Translations under genes and position numbers: made by a program
DNA from: Nocardioides astragali
Lineage (GTDB): Bacteria; Actinomycetota; Actinomycetes; Propionibacteriales; Nocardioidaceae
Assembly (NCBI RefSeq): GCF_024436375.1
Contig: NZ_JAFMZM010000005.1
Location: 372,001 to 436,000, forward strand
Reading direction: 5' to 3'
DNA: 64,000 bases
Notes under the pieces: model-generated
Databases searched by the model: none
The model's input: the letters and a program-made list of their open reading frames with translations, nothing else
Told to the model about the DNA's origin: nothing
In this document: positions 17,867 through 26,110 of the stretch, in pieces
Numbering within the stretch: position 1 is the first letter of the stretch
Layout: each line of letters starts with the position of its first letter

Positions 17867-19594
17867 ATGCCGTCCGCCCAGGCCACGCTGGCGCCGCTGG
17901 TGTCCACCGCGATCGAGCACGCCTTCGGCACCGAGCACCGAGACGCGGACCCTGTGCTGCGCCCGAGCCAGTTCGCGGACCTCCAGTCCAACGCCGCCCT
18001 GCCACTGGCCAAGCGCCTCGGCATGCCACCTCGCGACGTGGCCGAACGCATCGTCGCCGCACTCGACGTTGACGACGTGTGCGACCGAGTCGAGATCAGC
18101 GGACCGGGCTTTATCAACCTGACGCTCAGTCAGGCGTGGCTGAGCTCCGCGACGCGCGTCCTAGTCTCGGATCCACGCCACGGCGTACCGCAGCCGACAC
18201 CAGAGCGCATCGTCATCGACTACTCAGCACCCAACGTGGCGAAGGAGATGCACGTCGGACACCTCCGCACCACGGTCGTGGGCGACGCGCTGGCACGCCT
18301 GCTCGAACACCTGGGGCACACGGTGATCCGGCAGAACCACATCGGCGACTGGGGGACGCCCTTCGGGTTGCTGATCGAGCATCTCCTCGACGTCGGCGAG
18401 GGCTCCGACGATGCGCTGCTCGTCGAGACGGACCCGAACGCCTTCTACCAGGCGGCTCGCCGGAAGTTCGATGCTGACCCGGAGTTCGCAGCGCGTGCCC
18501 GCACGCGCGTCGTCGCCCTGCAAAGCGGCGACCCCGAGACGCTGCGGCTGTGGAAGGAGCTGCTGGACTTGTCGAAGCAGTACTTCAACGCCATCTACTC
18601 GCGACTCGGAGTCAGCCTCAGCGACGCCGACCTGGCTGGCGAGTCCTCCTACAACGACGACCTTCCCCGGGTCACCGCCGAGCTGATCGACGCGGGGATC
18701 GCCACGATCAGCGACGGCGCACTCTGCGTCTTCCTCGACGGCTTCACCGGTCGGGAAGGCAAGCCGCTGCCGCTCATCATCCGCAAGTCGGACGGCGGGT
18801 ACGGCTACGCCACGACGGACCTCGCCACAGTGCGCCACCGTGTCCGGAACCTGTCCGCAGACCGCATCCTCTACGTCGTCGGGGCACCCCAGTCGTTGCA
18901 CCTCGAGATGGTGTGGGCGACGGCCCGCAAGGCGGGGTGGCTGCCGGACGACGCTCAGCCCGTGCACGTCAAGATCGGCAACGTCCTCGGCCCAGATCGC
19001 AAGATCCTCAAGACCCGTTCGGGGGCACCACTGCGGCTGATGGCGCTGCTGGACGAGGCCGTCGCCACCGCCGACGCCACGATCGCCGCCGATCGCCCGG
19101 GAATGTCCGCGGCAGAGCGCGCGAGGTTGGCCCCTAGGGTCGGCGTCGGGGCGGTGAAGTACGCGGACCTCTCCGTGGCCCACGACAGCGAGTACGTCTT
19201 CGACCTCGATCGCATGGTCGCGCTCAACGGCAACACGAGCCGCTACCTTCAGTACGCGGTCGCACGCACCCGATCCATCTTCCGCAAGGCTGACGACACC
19301 GCGATGGACCTCGACTCCATCGCGATCACCCAGACCGAAGAACGCGCACTGGCGATGTCCTTGTTGGAGTTCGGCGACGTCATCGCCGAGGTGGGTCGTG
19401 CGCTCGAACCGCACCGTCTGTGCACCTACCTGTTCGACCTGGCCCAGACCTACTCGGTGTTCTACGAACAGTGCCCCATCCTCAAAGCCGCCCCGCACGT
19501 TCACGCGTCCCGGTTGGCGTTGACAGGACTCACCCGCGACGTTCTCGTCCGCGGACTGCACCTGCTCGGGATCGAAGCCCCCGCGACCATGTGA
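17867..19594 (+). CDS. argS: Arginyl-tRNA synthetase (second-type, island-borne)
   Basis: 575 aa, class I. It has an N-terminal additional domain (GPGFINLTLS), the HIGH-type motif in APNVAKEMHVGHLR (near 123), the QNHIGDWGTPFG block, and the C-terminal anticodon domain with SRYLQYAVARTRSI and VFYEQCPIL. The KMSKS position reads KTRSG, as in the E. coli-type enzyme; from memory, housekeeping actinobacterial ArgRS usually has a KMSKR-like loop. This looks like a horizontally acquired additional enzyme. It charges tRNA-Arg in the cytoplasm; its value in a stress island (inhibitor resistance, or supply of Arg-tRNA) is unknown. No tRNA gene is nearby and no motif site precedes it. Confidence 0.93.
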   Translation: MPSAQATLAPLVSTAIEHAFGTEHRDADPVLRPSQFADLQSNAALPLAKRLGMPPRDVAERIVAALDVDDVCDRVEISGPGFINLTLSQAWLSSATRVLVSDPRHGVPQPTPERIVIDYSAPNVAKEMHVGHLRTTVVGDALARLLEHLGHTVIRQNHIGDWGTPFGLLIEHLLDVGEGSDDALLVETDPNAFYQAARRKFDADPEFAARARTRVVALQSGDPETLRLWKELLDLSKQYFNAIYSRLGVSLSDADLAGESSYNDDLPRVTAELIDAGIATISDGALCVFLDGFTGREGKPLPLIIRKSDGGYGYATTDLATVRHRVRNLSADRILYVVGAPQSLHLEMVWATARKAGWLPDDAQPVHVKIGNVLGPDRKILKTRSGAPLRLMALLDEAVATADATIAADRPGMSAAERARLAPRVGVGAVKYADLSVAHDSEYVFDLDRMVALNGNTSRYLQYAVARTRSIFRKADDTAMDLDSIAITQTEERALAMSLLEFGDVIAEVGRALEPHRLCTYLFDLAQTYSVFYEQCPILKAAPHVHASRLALTGLTRDVLVRGLHLLGIEAPATM

Positions 19595-19736
19595 CCCCGC
19601 ACAGCGACGTCGGTGCACGTGACCGGGAGAAGCGGACCACTGTTCGTGCAGTCCTGGGGCATCTTGCGCGACGAGGGTGGCCCGGGTGTCGACGTGTGCG
19701 GATGAACGGTCGCCACGTCGCAAGTGGAGACGAAGG

Positions 19737-19755
19737 ACCGTCGGCTGACCGATGA
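19737..19755 (+). promoter_or_regulatory. Island regulon motif, site 4 (upstream of small Cys-rich gene)
   Basis: ACCGTC, GGCTGA, CCGATGA: weaker match, right half and spacing conserved; 73 bases before the small gene. Confidence 0.5.
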
Positions 19756-19828
19756 TCCGGGTCGCACATCGGACCTAGGTTCGTGGTACCGGACAACGTT
19801 CGCCGGCAAGGAGACAGGAGACACGGCC

Positions 19829-19981
19829 ATGTGGGTTACCGAGCAGACGAGCAGGACGACGCACTTGTCCCACGACCGTCCCTGTCCCTACTGCGGCCAC
19901 GCGCTGCACACCTTCCTCCCCTGTTCGGAGACGTGCCGGTGCGTGCCGACCTTAGGCCCGTGCTCCACGGTCGCCATCTAG
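19829..19981 (+). CDS. Small Cys-rich (zinc-ribbon-like) protein
   Basis: 50 aa from the ATG at 19829, preceded by a strong AAGGAGACAGGAG. Contains CPYCGH, then LPCSETCRC and a final CST, giving six Cys and several His that could bind zinc. From memory, similar HLSH(D/E)RPCP-CGH peptides recur in actinobacterial genomes without a function. The clear ribosome site and the regulon motif upstream argue that it is real. Confidence 0.65.
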   Translation: MWVTEQTSRTTHLSHDRPCPYCGHALHTFLPCSETCRCVPTLGPCSTVAI

Positions 19982-20120
19982 GGACCGGACCGCCGAGCAA
20001 GCCCCACCGTCGCAGCCGGGAGCCAGGACCACGTCTCGGCAGCACGCAGGAGCCACGATGTTGTCGGTCAGTTCGCGGATTACGGTTCCTGCCGGCAGCG
20101 GTTGAGCAGGGGTGGGCCGC

Positions 20121-20666
20121 TCATTCGATGAAGCCGGGGGCAGCGCCTTCCGCGAGCTTGAGGCGGGTCCACACGTTCATGTTGACGACCACGCCGACGA
20201 TCTCAAGGATGGCCGACTCGTCGAAGTGGGCGGCCAGGTCGCGGTGCCGCGCCTCAAAACTGCGAGACACCTGCGGATCGGCGAGCAAGGTGAGCGCCTC
20301 GGTGTACGCCAGCGCGGCCCTTGTCGCAGGGTCGTGGAAGTCCGTCTCCCACCAGGCGCTCAGCGTGTCGATCACCGGATCGGCTATGCCGGCCGCACGC
20401 GCCGCGGCGTGATGCAGCTCGAGGCAGTAGGCACAGTGGTTGATCTGGGCCACGCGCAGCCGCAGCAGCTGCGCGAGTCGCGGCTCCACCGTCAGGACTG
20501 CCGTGTAGCCGAAGGTGTCAGCGCCGTGGCGACCCAGATGCGTCAGAGCGTCATTGCCGGCGGTGTCGACGCGGCGCAGGCGGTACCGGGTTGCGCCCGG
20601 AGTTGTGCGCGGGGGAGAGGCGGCGGGCTCCGACACCTCGGGGATCTGCGGCGGATCTTGTTCCAT
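20121..20666 (-). CDS. AhpD-like / carboxymuconolactone-decarboxylase-fold protein
   Basis: 181 aa. Redox motif CAYCLELHH (CxxC with following His, about residue 80) within RVAQINHCAYCLELHHAAARAAG, plus the helix TRAALAYTEALTLL, are typical of the AhpD/CMD fold. AhpD-like proteins act as thiol reductants in peroxide defence. The N-terminal 40 residues are Pro/Thr-rich and variable. Divergent from msrA, with a motif site facing each gene, so both redox genes appear co-regulated. Confidence 0.85.
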   Translation of the reverse strand: MEQDPPQIPEVSEPAASPPRTTPGATRYRLRRVDTAGNDALTHLGRHGADTFGYTAVLTVEPRLAQLLRLRVAQINHCAYCLELHHAAARAAGIADPVIDTLSAWWETDFHDPATRAALAYTEALTLLADPQVSRSFEARHRDLAAHFDESAILEIVGVVVNMNVWTRLKLAEGAAPGFIE

Positions 20667-20745
20667 GTGGGCCTCCGGTCGTCGCGGGGATCGGGCCGAG
20701 TCCCGATGGCGTCGCGGCCAGCCTTCCTCGCTTGCGCCGTCCCCG

Positions 20746-20764
20746 GCATCGGTCAAGACACTGC
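20746..20764 (-). promoter_or_regulatory. Island regulon motif, site 5 (upstream of AhpD-like gene)
   Basis: Minus strand: GCAGTG, TCTTGA, CCGATGC; one mismatch. 79 bases before the start. Confidence 0.6.
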
Positions 20765-20846
20765 ACGCGGGCGCGCATCCGCGCACCAGGGCGGGCGGAA
20801 GCGTCGTTGCACGCCGCCCGACGCACGCCCGCGCCGACAGGTCGGC

Positions 20847-20865
20847 GCAGTCGTTCAGCCGATGC
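20847..20865 (+). promoter_or_regulatory. Island regulon motif, site 6 (upstream of msrA)
   Basis: GCAGTC, GTTCAG, CCGATGC: perfect. 101 bases before the msrA start. Confidence 0.65.
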
Positions 20866-20966
20866 CGTTGGACGTCAACCGGCGAAACACTCCAAGGGCG
20901 GCGGCAGATGCCGTTGCGGCGCCTCGCCCGCGGTGGGGCCCTACTGAGACGACGATCGGAGAGCTC

Positions 20967-21482
20967 ATGAACGAGTCGCTCGAGACTGCAGTCCTGGCTG
21001 GCGGATGCTTCTGGGGCATGGAGGAGCTGATCCGCAAGCGCCCAGGTGTCGTGTCCACGCGTGTCGGCTACACCGGCGGAACGGTGCCGAACGCCACGTA
21101 CCGCAACCATGACGGGCACGCGGAGGCCATCGAGATCCTCTTCGACCCGGTGCAGACGTCGTTTCGCGACCTGCTGGAGTTCTTCTTCCAGGTCCACGAC
21201 CCGACGACCAAGAACCGGCAGGGCAACGATGTCGGCACCAGCTACCGGTCGGCGATCTTCTACACCAACGAGGAGCAGCGCCAAGAAGCCGAGCGCACGA
21301 TCGCCGACGTCGACGCGTCGGGGCTGTGGCCGGGGAAGGTGGTCACCGAGGTGACACCGGCCAGCGAGTTCTGGCTCGCGGAGATCGAGCACCAGGACTA
21401 CCTGCAGAAGAACCCGTACGGCTACACCTGCCACTTCGTTCGCGAGGGATGGAAGCTCCCCGAGTCGAGCCGGCAAGCGTGA
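20967..21482 (+). CDS. msrA: Peptide methionine-(S)-S-oxide reductase
   Basis: 171 aa. Catalytic motif GGCFWGMEE at residues 12-20 with the active Cys, then GYTGGTVPNATYRNHDGHAEA and the GTSYRSAIFYT block; the C terminus contains QKNPYGYTCHF. Repairs oxidised methionine in proteins, using thioredoxin. Start at the ATG at 20967 with CGGAGAG upstream. The phosphoketolase gene follows 70 bases later and may share the transcript. Confidence 0.95.
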   Translation: MNESLETAVLAGGCFWGMEELIRKRPGVVSTRVGYTGGTVPNATYRNHDGHAEAIEILFDPVQTSFRDLLEFFFQVHDPTTKNRQGNDVGTSYRSAIFYTNEEQRQEAERTIADVDASGLWPGKVVTEVTPASEFWLAEIEHQDYLQKNPYGYTCHFVREGWKLPESSRQA

Positions 21483-21552
21483 GCCGCGCCCGAGCGGCCC
21501 ACCCACACGCACCGCATCGCACCCCGTGGTCGACCAGATGAGGGACGAGCCC

Positions 21553-24024
21553 ATGCTGAGGCGCGCTGAAGTGGACGATCTGGTCGGCCGGTTGGCCGCC
21601 CCCGCCGAGGACGAGGTCGCCGCGCTCGACGCGTGGTGGCGGGCGAACAACTACCTCACCGTCGGTCAGATCTACCTGATGGCCAACCCGCTGCTGAACG
21701 AACCGCTGGCCGTCGAGCACATCAAGCCGCGGCTGCTGGGCCACTGGGGCACCAGCCCTGCGTTGTCGTTCATCTACGCCCACACGTCGCGACTGATCCG
21801 CGAGACCGGCCAGGAGGTGCTGTACCTGACCGGGCCGGGCCACGGTGGCCCGGCCCTGGTCGCCGCGGGCTACCTCGAAGGCACGTACACGGAGGTCTAC
21901 CCCGACGTCACGCTGGACACTGAGGGGATGCGCCGGCTGTTCCGGCAGTTCTCCGCCCCGGGCGGCATCCCCAGCCACGTGTCGGTGACCACTCCCGGCT
22001 CGATCCATGAAGGCGGGGAGCTCGGCTACGTCCTGGTGCACGCGTTCGGCGCCGTGATGGACAACCCCGACCTCCTCGCCCTGGCGATCGTGGGGGACGG
22101 CGAAGCCGAGACCGGGCCGCTCGAAGGATCATGGAAGGGCATCTCGTTCCTCAACCCGGTCCGCGACGGCGCCGTGCTGCCTGTCCTGCATCTCAACGGC
22201 GCCAAGATCGCCGGCCCGACGGTCCTGGCGCGCAAGGACCCGGCCGAGGTGCGCTCGCTGCTCGAAGGCCACGGGTACGAGGTCCTCGAGGTCGAGGGCG
22301 AAGACGTCCCCGGCATGCACTACCGCTTCGCCGCCGCGCTCGCCCAGGCGTGGGGACGCATCCGCACCATCCAGGAATCGGCGCGCAGCGGCGACTGGGA
22401 CGGCACCCGACCCCGGTGGCCGCTGATCGTGCTCCGCACCCCCAAGGGCTGGACCGGCCCCGACGTCGTCGACGGTGTCCAGGTGCGCGGCACCCACCGA
22501 GCACATCAGGTACCGCTGTCAGGGGTGCGCGAAAACCCCGAGCACCTGCGGCTGCTGGAGGAGTGGCTGCGCTCCTACGGCCCCGAGGAGCTGTTCGACG
22601 CCGACGGGAGTCCGGTCGACCTCGTGCGCCGCGTCACCCCGACCGGTGCCTTGCGGATGAGCGCGACCCCGCACGCCAACGGCGGGCTCTTGACGCAACC
22701 CCTGGACCTCCCAGATCACCGCGACCACGCGGTGGACGTCCCCGCCCCCGCCACCGTGCGGCACGAATCGACCCGCCAGCTCGGCGAGCTGCTGCGGGAG
22801 ACCTACCGGCGCAACCCGCACACGTTCCGGCTGTCCTCCCCGGACGAGACCACCAGCAACCGTCTCGGTGCGGTCCTCGAGGCCTCCGACCGGGCGTTCG
22901 CCGAGCCGACCACCGCCGCCGACGACAAGGTGTCACGCGACGGCCGGGTGATGGAGGTGCTCTCCGAGCACAGCTGCCACGGCTGGCTCGAGGGCTACAC
23001 GCTCACCGGCCGGCACGGCATGTTCGCCACCTACGAGGCGTTCGCAATGGTGAGCGCCTCGCAGACCATCCAGCACGCCAAGTGGCTCCAAGAGGCCGAG
23101 CACCTCCCATGGCGGGCCCGGATCCCGAGCCTGAACATCTTGTTGACCTCGACCGCGTGGCGCAACGACCACAACGGGTTCAGCCACCAAGGCCCCGGCC
23201 TCATCCAGAACGTCCTCAACGCACGCGGGACCGTCGCGCGGGTCTACCTCCCCCCTGACGCCAACTGCCTGCTGTCGGTCGCCGACCACTGCCTGCGGTC
23301 CACGTCGTATGTGAACCTGCTGGTCATCGACAAGCAGCCGCAGCTGCAGTACCTCACCGCCGCCCAGGCTGATGCGCACTGCGCCCGCGGCGCGGGCGTG
23401 TGGGAGTGGGCCGGCACCGACGACGGCACCGTCGACCCCGACATCGTGCTCGCGTGTGCCGGCGACGTCGTGACGATGGAGACCATCGCCGCCGCGCACA
23501 TCTTGCGCGAACGGATGCCGCAGCTGCGCACCCGCGTCGTCAACGTCGTCGACCTGATGTCGCTGCTACGGCCGGGCGATCACCCGCACGGGATGGACGA
23601 CACGGCGTTCAAGGAGCTGTTCACCGACCACGTCGACGTCGTGTTCGCCTTCCACGGCTACCCCGGCGCCGTGCACCAGCTGGTCCACGGCCGCCCAGCC
23701 GCGGACCGGTTCCGGGTACGCGGGTTCATCGAGGAAGGCACCACCACCACGCCGTTCGATATGGTGGTCCGCAACCACGCGTCGCGCTACCACCTGGTCA
23801 TCGACGCCCTCGACCGCGCCCGCCGCACCCCCTCAGGCGCAAGCGCGCTCAAGACCTGGTGCCAGGAACGCCTTGCCGCCCACGAGGTGTACGTCGTCGA
23901 GCACCTCCAAGACATGCCCGAGGTACGGGACTGGTCCCTGACCGACCACGGCCACGACCACGAGCATGAGCATAAGCACGACCATGAGCACGACCATGAC
24001 CATGAGCACGGGGCAGTCGGATGA
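21553..24024 (+). CDS. xfp: Phosphoketolase (Xfp family) with His-rich tail
   Basis: 823 aa from the ATG at 21553, chosen for AGGGACGAG upstream; starts at 21538 or 21526 are possible. N-terminal YLTVGQIYLMANPLL, TGPGHGGPALVAAGYLEGTY, GSIHEGGELGYVL, the TPP/Mg site GDGEAETGPLEGSWKG and LHLNGAKIAGPT are diagnostic. Cleaves xylulose-5-P (and probably fructose-6-P) with phosphate to acetyl-P. Unusual: the last 25 residues form a tail of alternating His with Asp/Glu (HDHEHEHKHDHEH), probably metal-binding and absent from typical members. Acetyl-P would go to the acetate kinase at 50.5 kb, which is frameshifted. Confidence 0.94.
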   Translation: MLRRAEVDDLVGRLAAPAEDEVAALDAWWRANNYLTVGQIYLMANPLLNEPLAVEHIKPRLLGHWGTSPALSFIYAHTSRLIRETGQEVLYLTGPGHGGPALVAAGYLEGTYTEVYPDVTLDTEGMRRLFRQFSAPGGIPSHVSVTTPGSIHEGGELGYVLVHAFGAVMDNPDLLALAIVGDGEAETGPLEGSWKGISFLNPVRDGAVLPVLHLNGAKIAGPTVLARKDPAEVRSLLEGHGYEVLEVEGEDVPGMHYRFAAALAQAWGRIRTIQESARSGDWDGTRPRWPLIVLRTPKGWTGPDVVDGVQVRGTHRAHQVPLSGVRENPEHLRLLEEWLRSYGPEELFDADGSPVDLVRRVTPTGALRMSATPHANGGLLTQPLDLPDHRDHAVDVPAPATVRHESTRQLGELLRETYRRNPHTFRLSSPDETTSNRLGAVLEASDRAFAEPTTAADDKVSRDGRVMEVLSEHSCHGWLEGYTLTGRHGMFATYEAFAMVSASQTIQHAKWLQEAEHLPWRARIPSLNILLTSTAWRNDHNGFSHQGPGLIQNVLNARGTVARVYLPPDANCLLSVADHCLRSTSYVNLLVIDKQPQLQYLTAAQADAHCARGAGVWEWAGTDDGTVDPDIVLACAGDVVTMETIAAAHILRERMPQLRTRVVNVVDLMSLLRPGDHPHGMDDTAFKELFTDHVDVVFAFHGYPGAVHQLVHGRPAADRFRVRGFIEEGTTTTPFDMVVRNHASRYHLVIDALDRARRTPSGASALKTWCQERLAAHEVYVVEHLQDMPEVRDWSLTDHGHDHEHEHKHDHEHDHDHEHGAVG

Positions 24025-24031
24025 CCGATGC
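24013..24031 (+). promoter_or_regulatory. Island regulon motif, site 7 (upstream of amidase gene)
   Basis: GCAGTC, GGATGA, CCGATGC: perfect. Its left half lies in the last codons of the phosphoketolase gene and the N6 spacer ends with that gene's stop codon; 156 bases before the amidase. Confidence 0.6.
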
Positions 24032-24187
24032 CTTCCGCTGCCCGATGGCGAGACGCTGGACTCGTCCACGACCGACCCCGTGCTCGAGGCGACAGCCCCC
24101 GCCCGCCACACAGCTCACCGCGAGGCGCGATGCGGGCCCACGCCCCCTGGCCACGCGACCGATCGACTCACCGACAGGAGACCCCCG

Positions 24188-25714
24188 ATGAGCGGCACCC
24201 AGACAATGCCCGCAGCCAGCACGTCGTCCGACGACCTCGCGTACACCACCGCGGCTGACCTCGCCACACAGATCCGCCGGCGCGACCTGTCGCCGGTCGA
24301 GGTCATCGAAGCAGCGATCGACCGGATCGAGACGCGGAACCCCAGCCTCAACGCGTTCGTGTACCTCGGCTTCGACGATGCGCGTGCCCGCGCCAAGGAC
24401 GCCGAGCAGGCCGTGATGAACGGCGACACCCTGGGGCCCCTGCACGGGGTGCCGTCGGCGCTGAAGGACCTCTTCGACTTCAAGCCCGGATGGCCCTCCA
24501 GCCTCGGCGGGATCCGGGCCCTCGAGCACAACGTCGTCGACGCCCAGTGCGGGTTCTGCGAACGCATGGAGACCCGCGGCGGCGCCGTGTTGCTGGGCAA
24601 GACCAACAGCTCGCTGATGGGTTTTCGCGGTACGTGCGACAACTACCTGTTCGGCGCCAGCCGCAACCCGTTCGACCTGTCGAAGAACACCGGAGGATCC
24701 TCAGGAGGCAGCGCTGCCTCCGTCGCCGACGGGCTGCTGCCCATCGCCGAGGGCACCGACGCCGGCGGGTCCATCCGCATCCCGGCGGCCTGGTGTGGTG
24801 TGTACGGCTACAAGGCGTCTTTCGGCCGGGTTCCGTTCCTCGCCAACCCCAACGCCTTCGGCAACGCAGACTCACCGTTCCTCTTCGAAGGCCCGATCAC
24901 CCGCACCGTCGAGGACGCGGCCCTGGCCCTCAACGTCCTCGCCGGCTACGACTCCCGCGACCCGTTCAGCCTCACCGAGCGGGCCCCCGACTTCACCGCC
25001 GCCACCCGACGCTCCGTGCAAGGCATGCGGATCGCCTACAGCCCGAACCTCGACGTGTTCCCCGTCGATCCCAAGGTCGGCGACGTCGTCGCCAAGGCCG
25101 TGATGGCGTTCGAGGAGGCCGGCGCACACGTCGAGGAGGTCAACCTCGGCATCACCCGCTCACAGCAGGAGCTGAGCGACGTGTGGTCCCGGCTCTACAT
25201 GCTGCTCAACCTGCAGGCCCTCGACGCCATGGCCGCCGCAGGCACGGACCTGCTCGGTGACCACCGCGCCGACTTCCCGCCCGAGTACCTGCACTGGGTC
25301 GAGGTCACGCAGCGCATGTCGGGACTCGACTTCTTCCGCGACCAGGCCGTGCGCACCGAGGTCTACCGCGGGTTCCAGAGCGTCCTGAACAACTACGACC
25401 TGCTGATCACCCCGACCCTCGCGTGCCCCCCGGTCGACAACGCCACCGACGGCAACACCGTGGGGCCGAGCTCGATCAACGGCGAGACGGTCGACCCGCT
25501 CATCGGCTGGTGCCTGACGTACTTCGTGAACTTCACCGGCCACCCCGCCGCGTCCGTGCCCGCCGGGCTCTCGGACGGGCTCCCGGTCGGCATGCAGATC
25601 ATCGGGCGCCGCAACGACGACGTCTCCGTGCTCGCCGCCAGCGCCGCCTTCGAGAGACTGCGCCCGTGGCAGCACACCTACGAGGCGTGCCAGACCCGCA
25701 GCCTCGAGGTCTGA
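24188..25714 (+). CDS. Amidase (amidase-signature family)
   Basis: 508 aa from the ATG at 24188, preceded by CAGGAGACC. The Ser-Ser-Lys machinery is visible: Lys in PSALKDLFD (about 97), the signature GGSSGGSAA (about 173-181) and the nucleophile region GTDAGGSIRIPAAWCGV. C-terminal GLPVGMQIIGRRNDD is also typical. Hydrolyses an amide; substrate unknown (related enzymes include aryl-acylamidases and GatA-like proteins, but no gatB/C is nearby). Cytoplasmic. The small gene at 25754 is probably cotranscribed. Confidence 0.9.
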   Translation: MSGTQTMPAASTSSDDLAYTTAADLATQIRRRDLSPVEVIEAAIDRIETRNPSLNAFVYLGFDDARARAKDAEQAVMNGDTLGPLHGVPSALKDLFDFKPGWPSSLGGIRALEHNVVDAQCGFCERMETRGGAVLLGKTNSSLMGFRGTCDNYLFGASRNPFDLSKNTGGSSGGSAASVADGLLPIAEGTDAGGSIRIPAAWCGVYGYKASFGRVPFLANPNAFGNADSPFLFEGPITRTVEDAALALNVLAGYDSRDPFSLTERAPDFTAATRRSVQGMRIAYSPNLDVFPVDPKVGDVVAKAVMAFEEAGAHVEEVNLGITRSQQELSDVWSRLYMLLNLQALDAMAAAGTDLLGDHRADFPPEYLHWVEVTQRMSGLDFFRDQAVRTEVYRGFQSVLNNYDLLITPTLACPPVDNATDGNTVGPSSINGETVDPLIGWCLTYFVNFTGHPAASVPAGLSDGLPVGMQIIGRRNDDVSVLAASAAFERLRPWQHTYEACQTRSLEV

Positions 25715-25753
25715 GGTCGTGCGCGCTCGCAGCGGGCAGCGAAGGGAGGCGTC

Positions 25754-26089
25754 GTGGTGGACGACTTCGAGGGCATAGCAGCCGTCGACCGGGAGCGGAT
25801 TGCGCCGTTCCTCGTCCGGCGCGCGTTGACGGCCGGATCGCTGGTGTACGAGGACGGGGCGACCCAAGTGTTCAGCAGCGACGGGATGACGACCTACGTC
25901 GAAGACGGCCGCGTCAGCGCGGGGGAGTGGACGGTCGATGAGACCGGCCGGTTCGCGTCGTTCTGGCCGCCGCACTACACGGCCGAGTACGACCTGCGCT
26001 GGCTCGTCGAGGACGGACGGATCGTCGGGCTGAGGTTCCTCGGCCGCGACAGCGTCCCGTTCGTGGGCCGGTACCGCACCGGCGAGTGA
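25754..26089 (+). CDS. Hypothetical 111-aa protein
   Basis: GTG start with GAAGGGAGG upstream, 39 bases after the amidase. No family recognised. The chain is acidic with many aromatics: TYVEDGRVSAGEWTVDE, FASFWPPHYTAEYDLRW, VGLRFLG. The look is of a small beta-barrel. Its position suggests it belongs with the amidase. It converges on the LuxR gene with only 21 bases between. Confidence 0.65.
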   Translation: MVDDFEGIAAVDRERIAPFLVRRALTAGSLVYEDGATQVFSSDGMTTYVEDGRVSAGEWTVDETGRFASFWPPHYTAEYDLRWLVEDGRIVGLRFLGRDSVPFVGRYRTGE

Positions 26090-26110
26090 CGAGCGGCAAT
26101 CGCACGCGGG

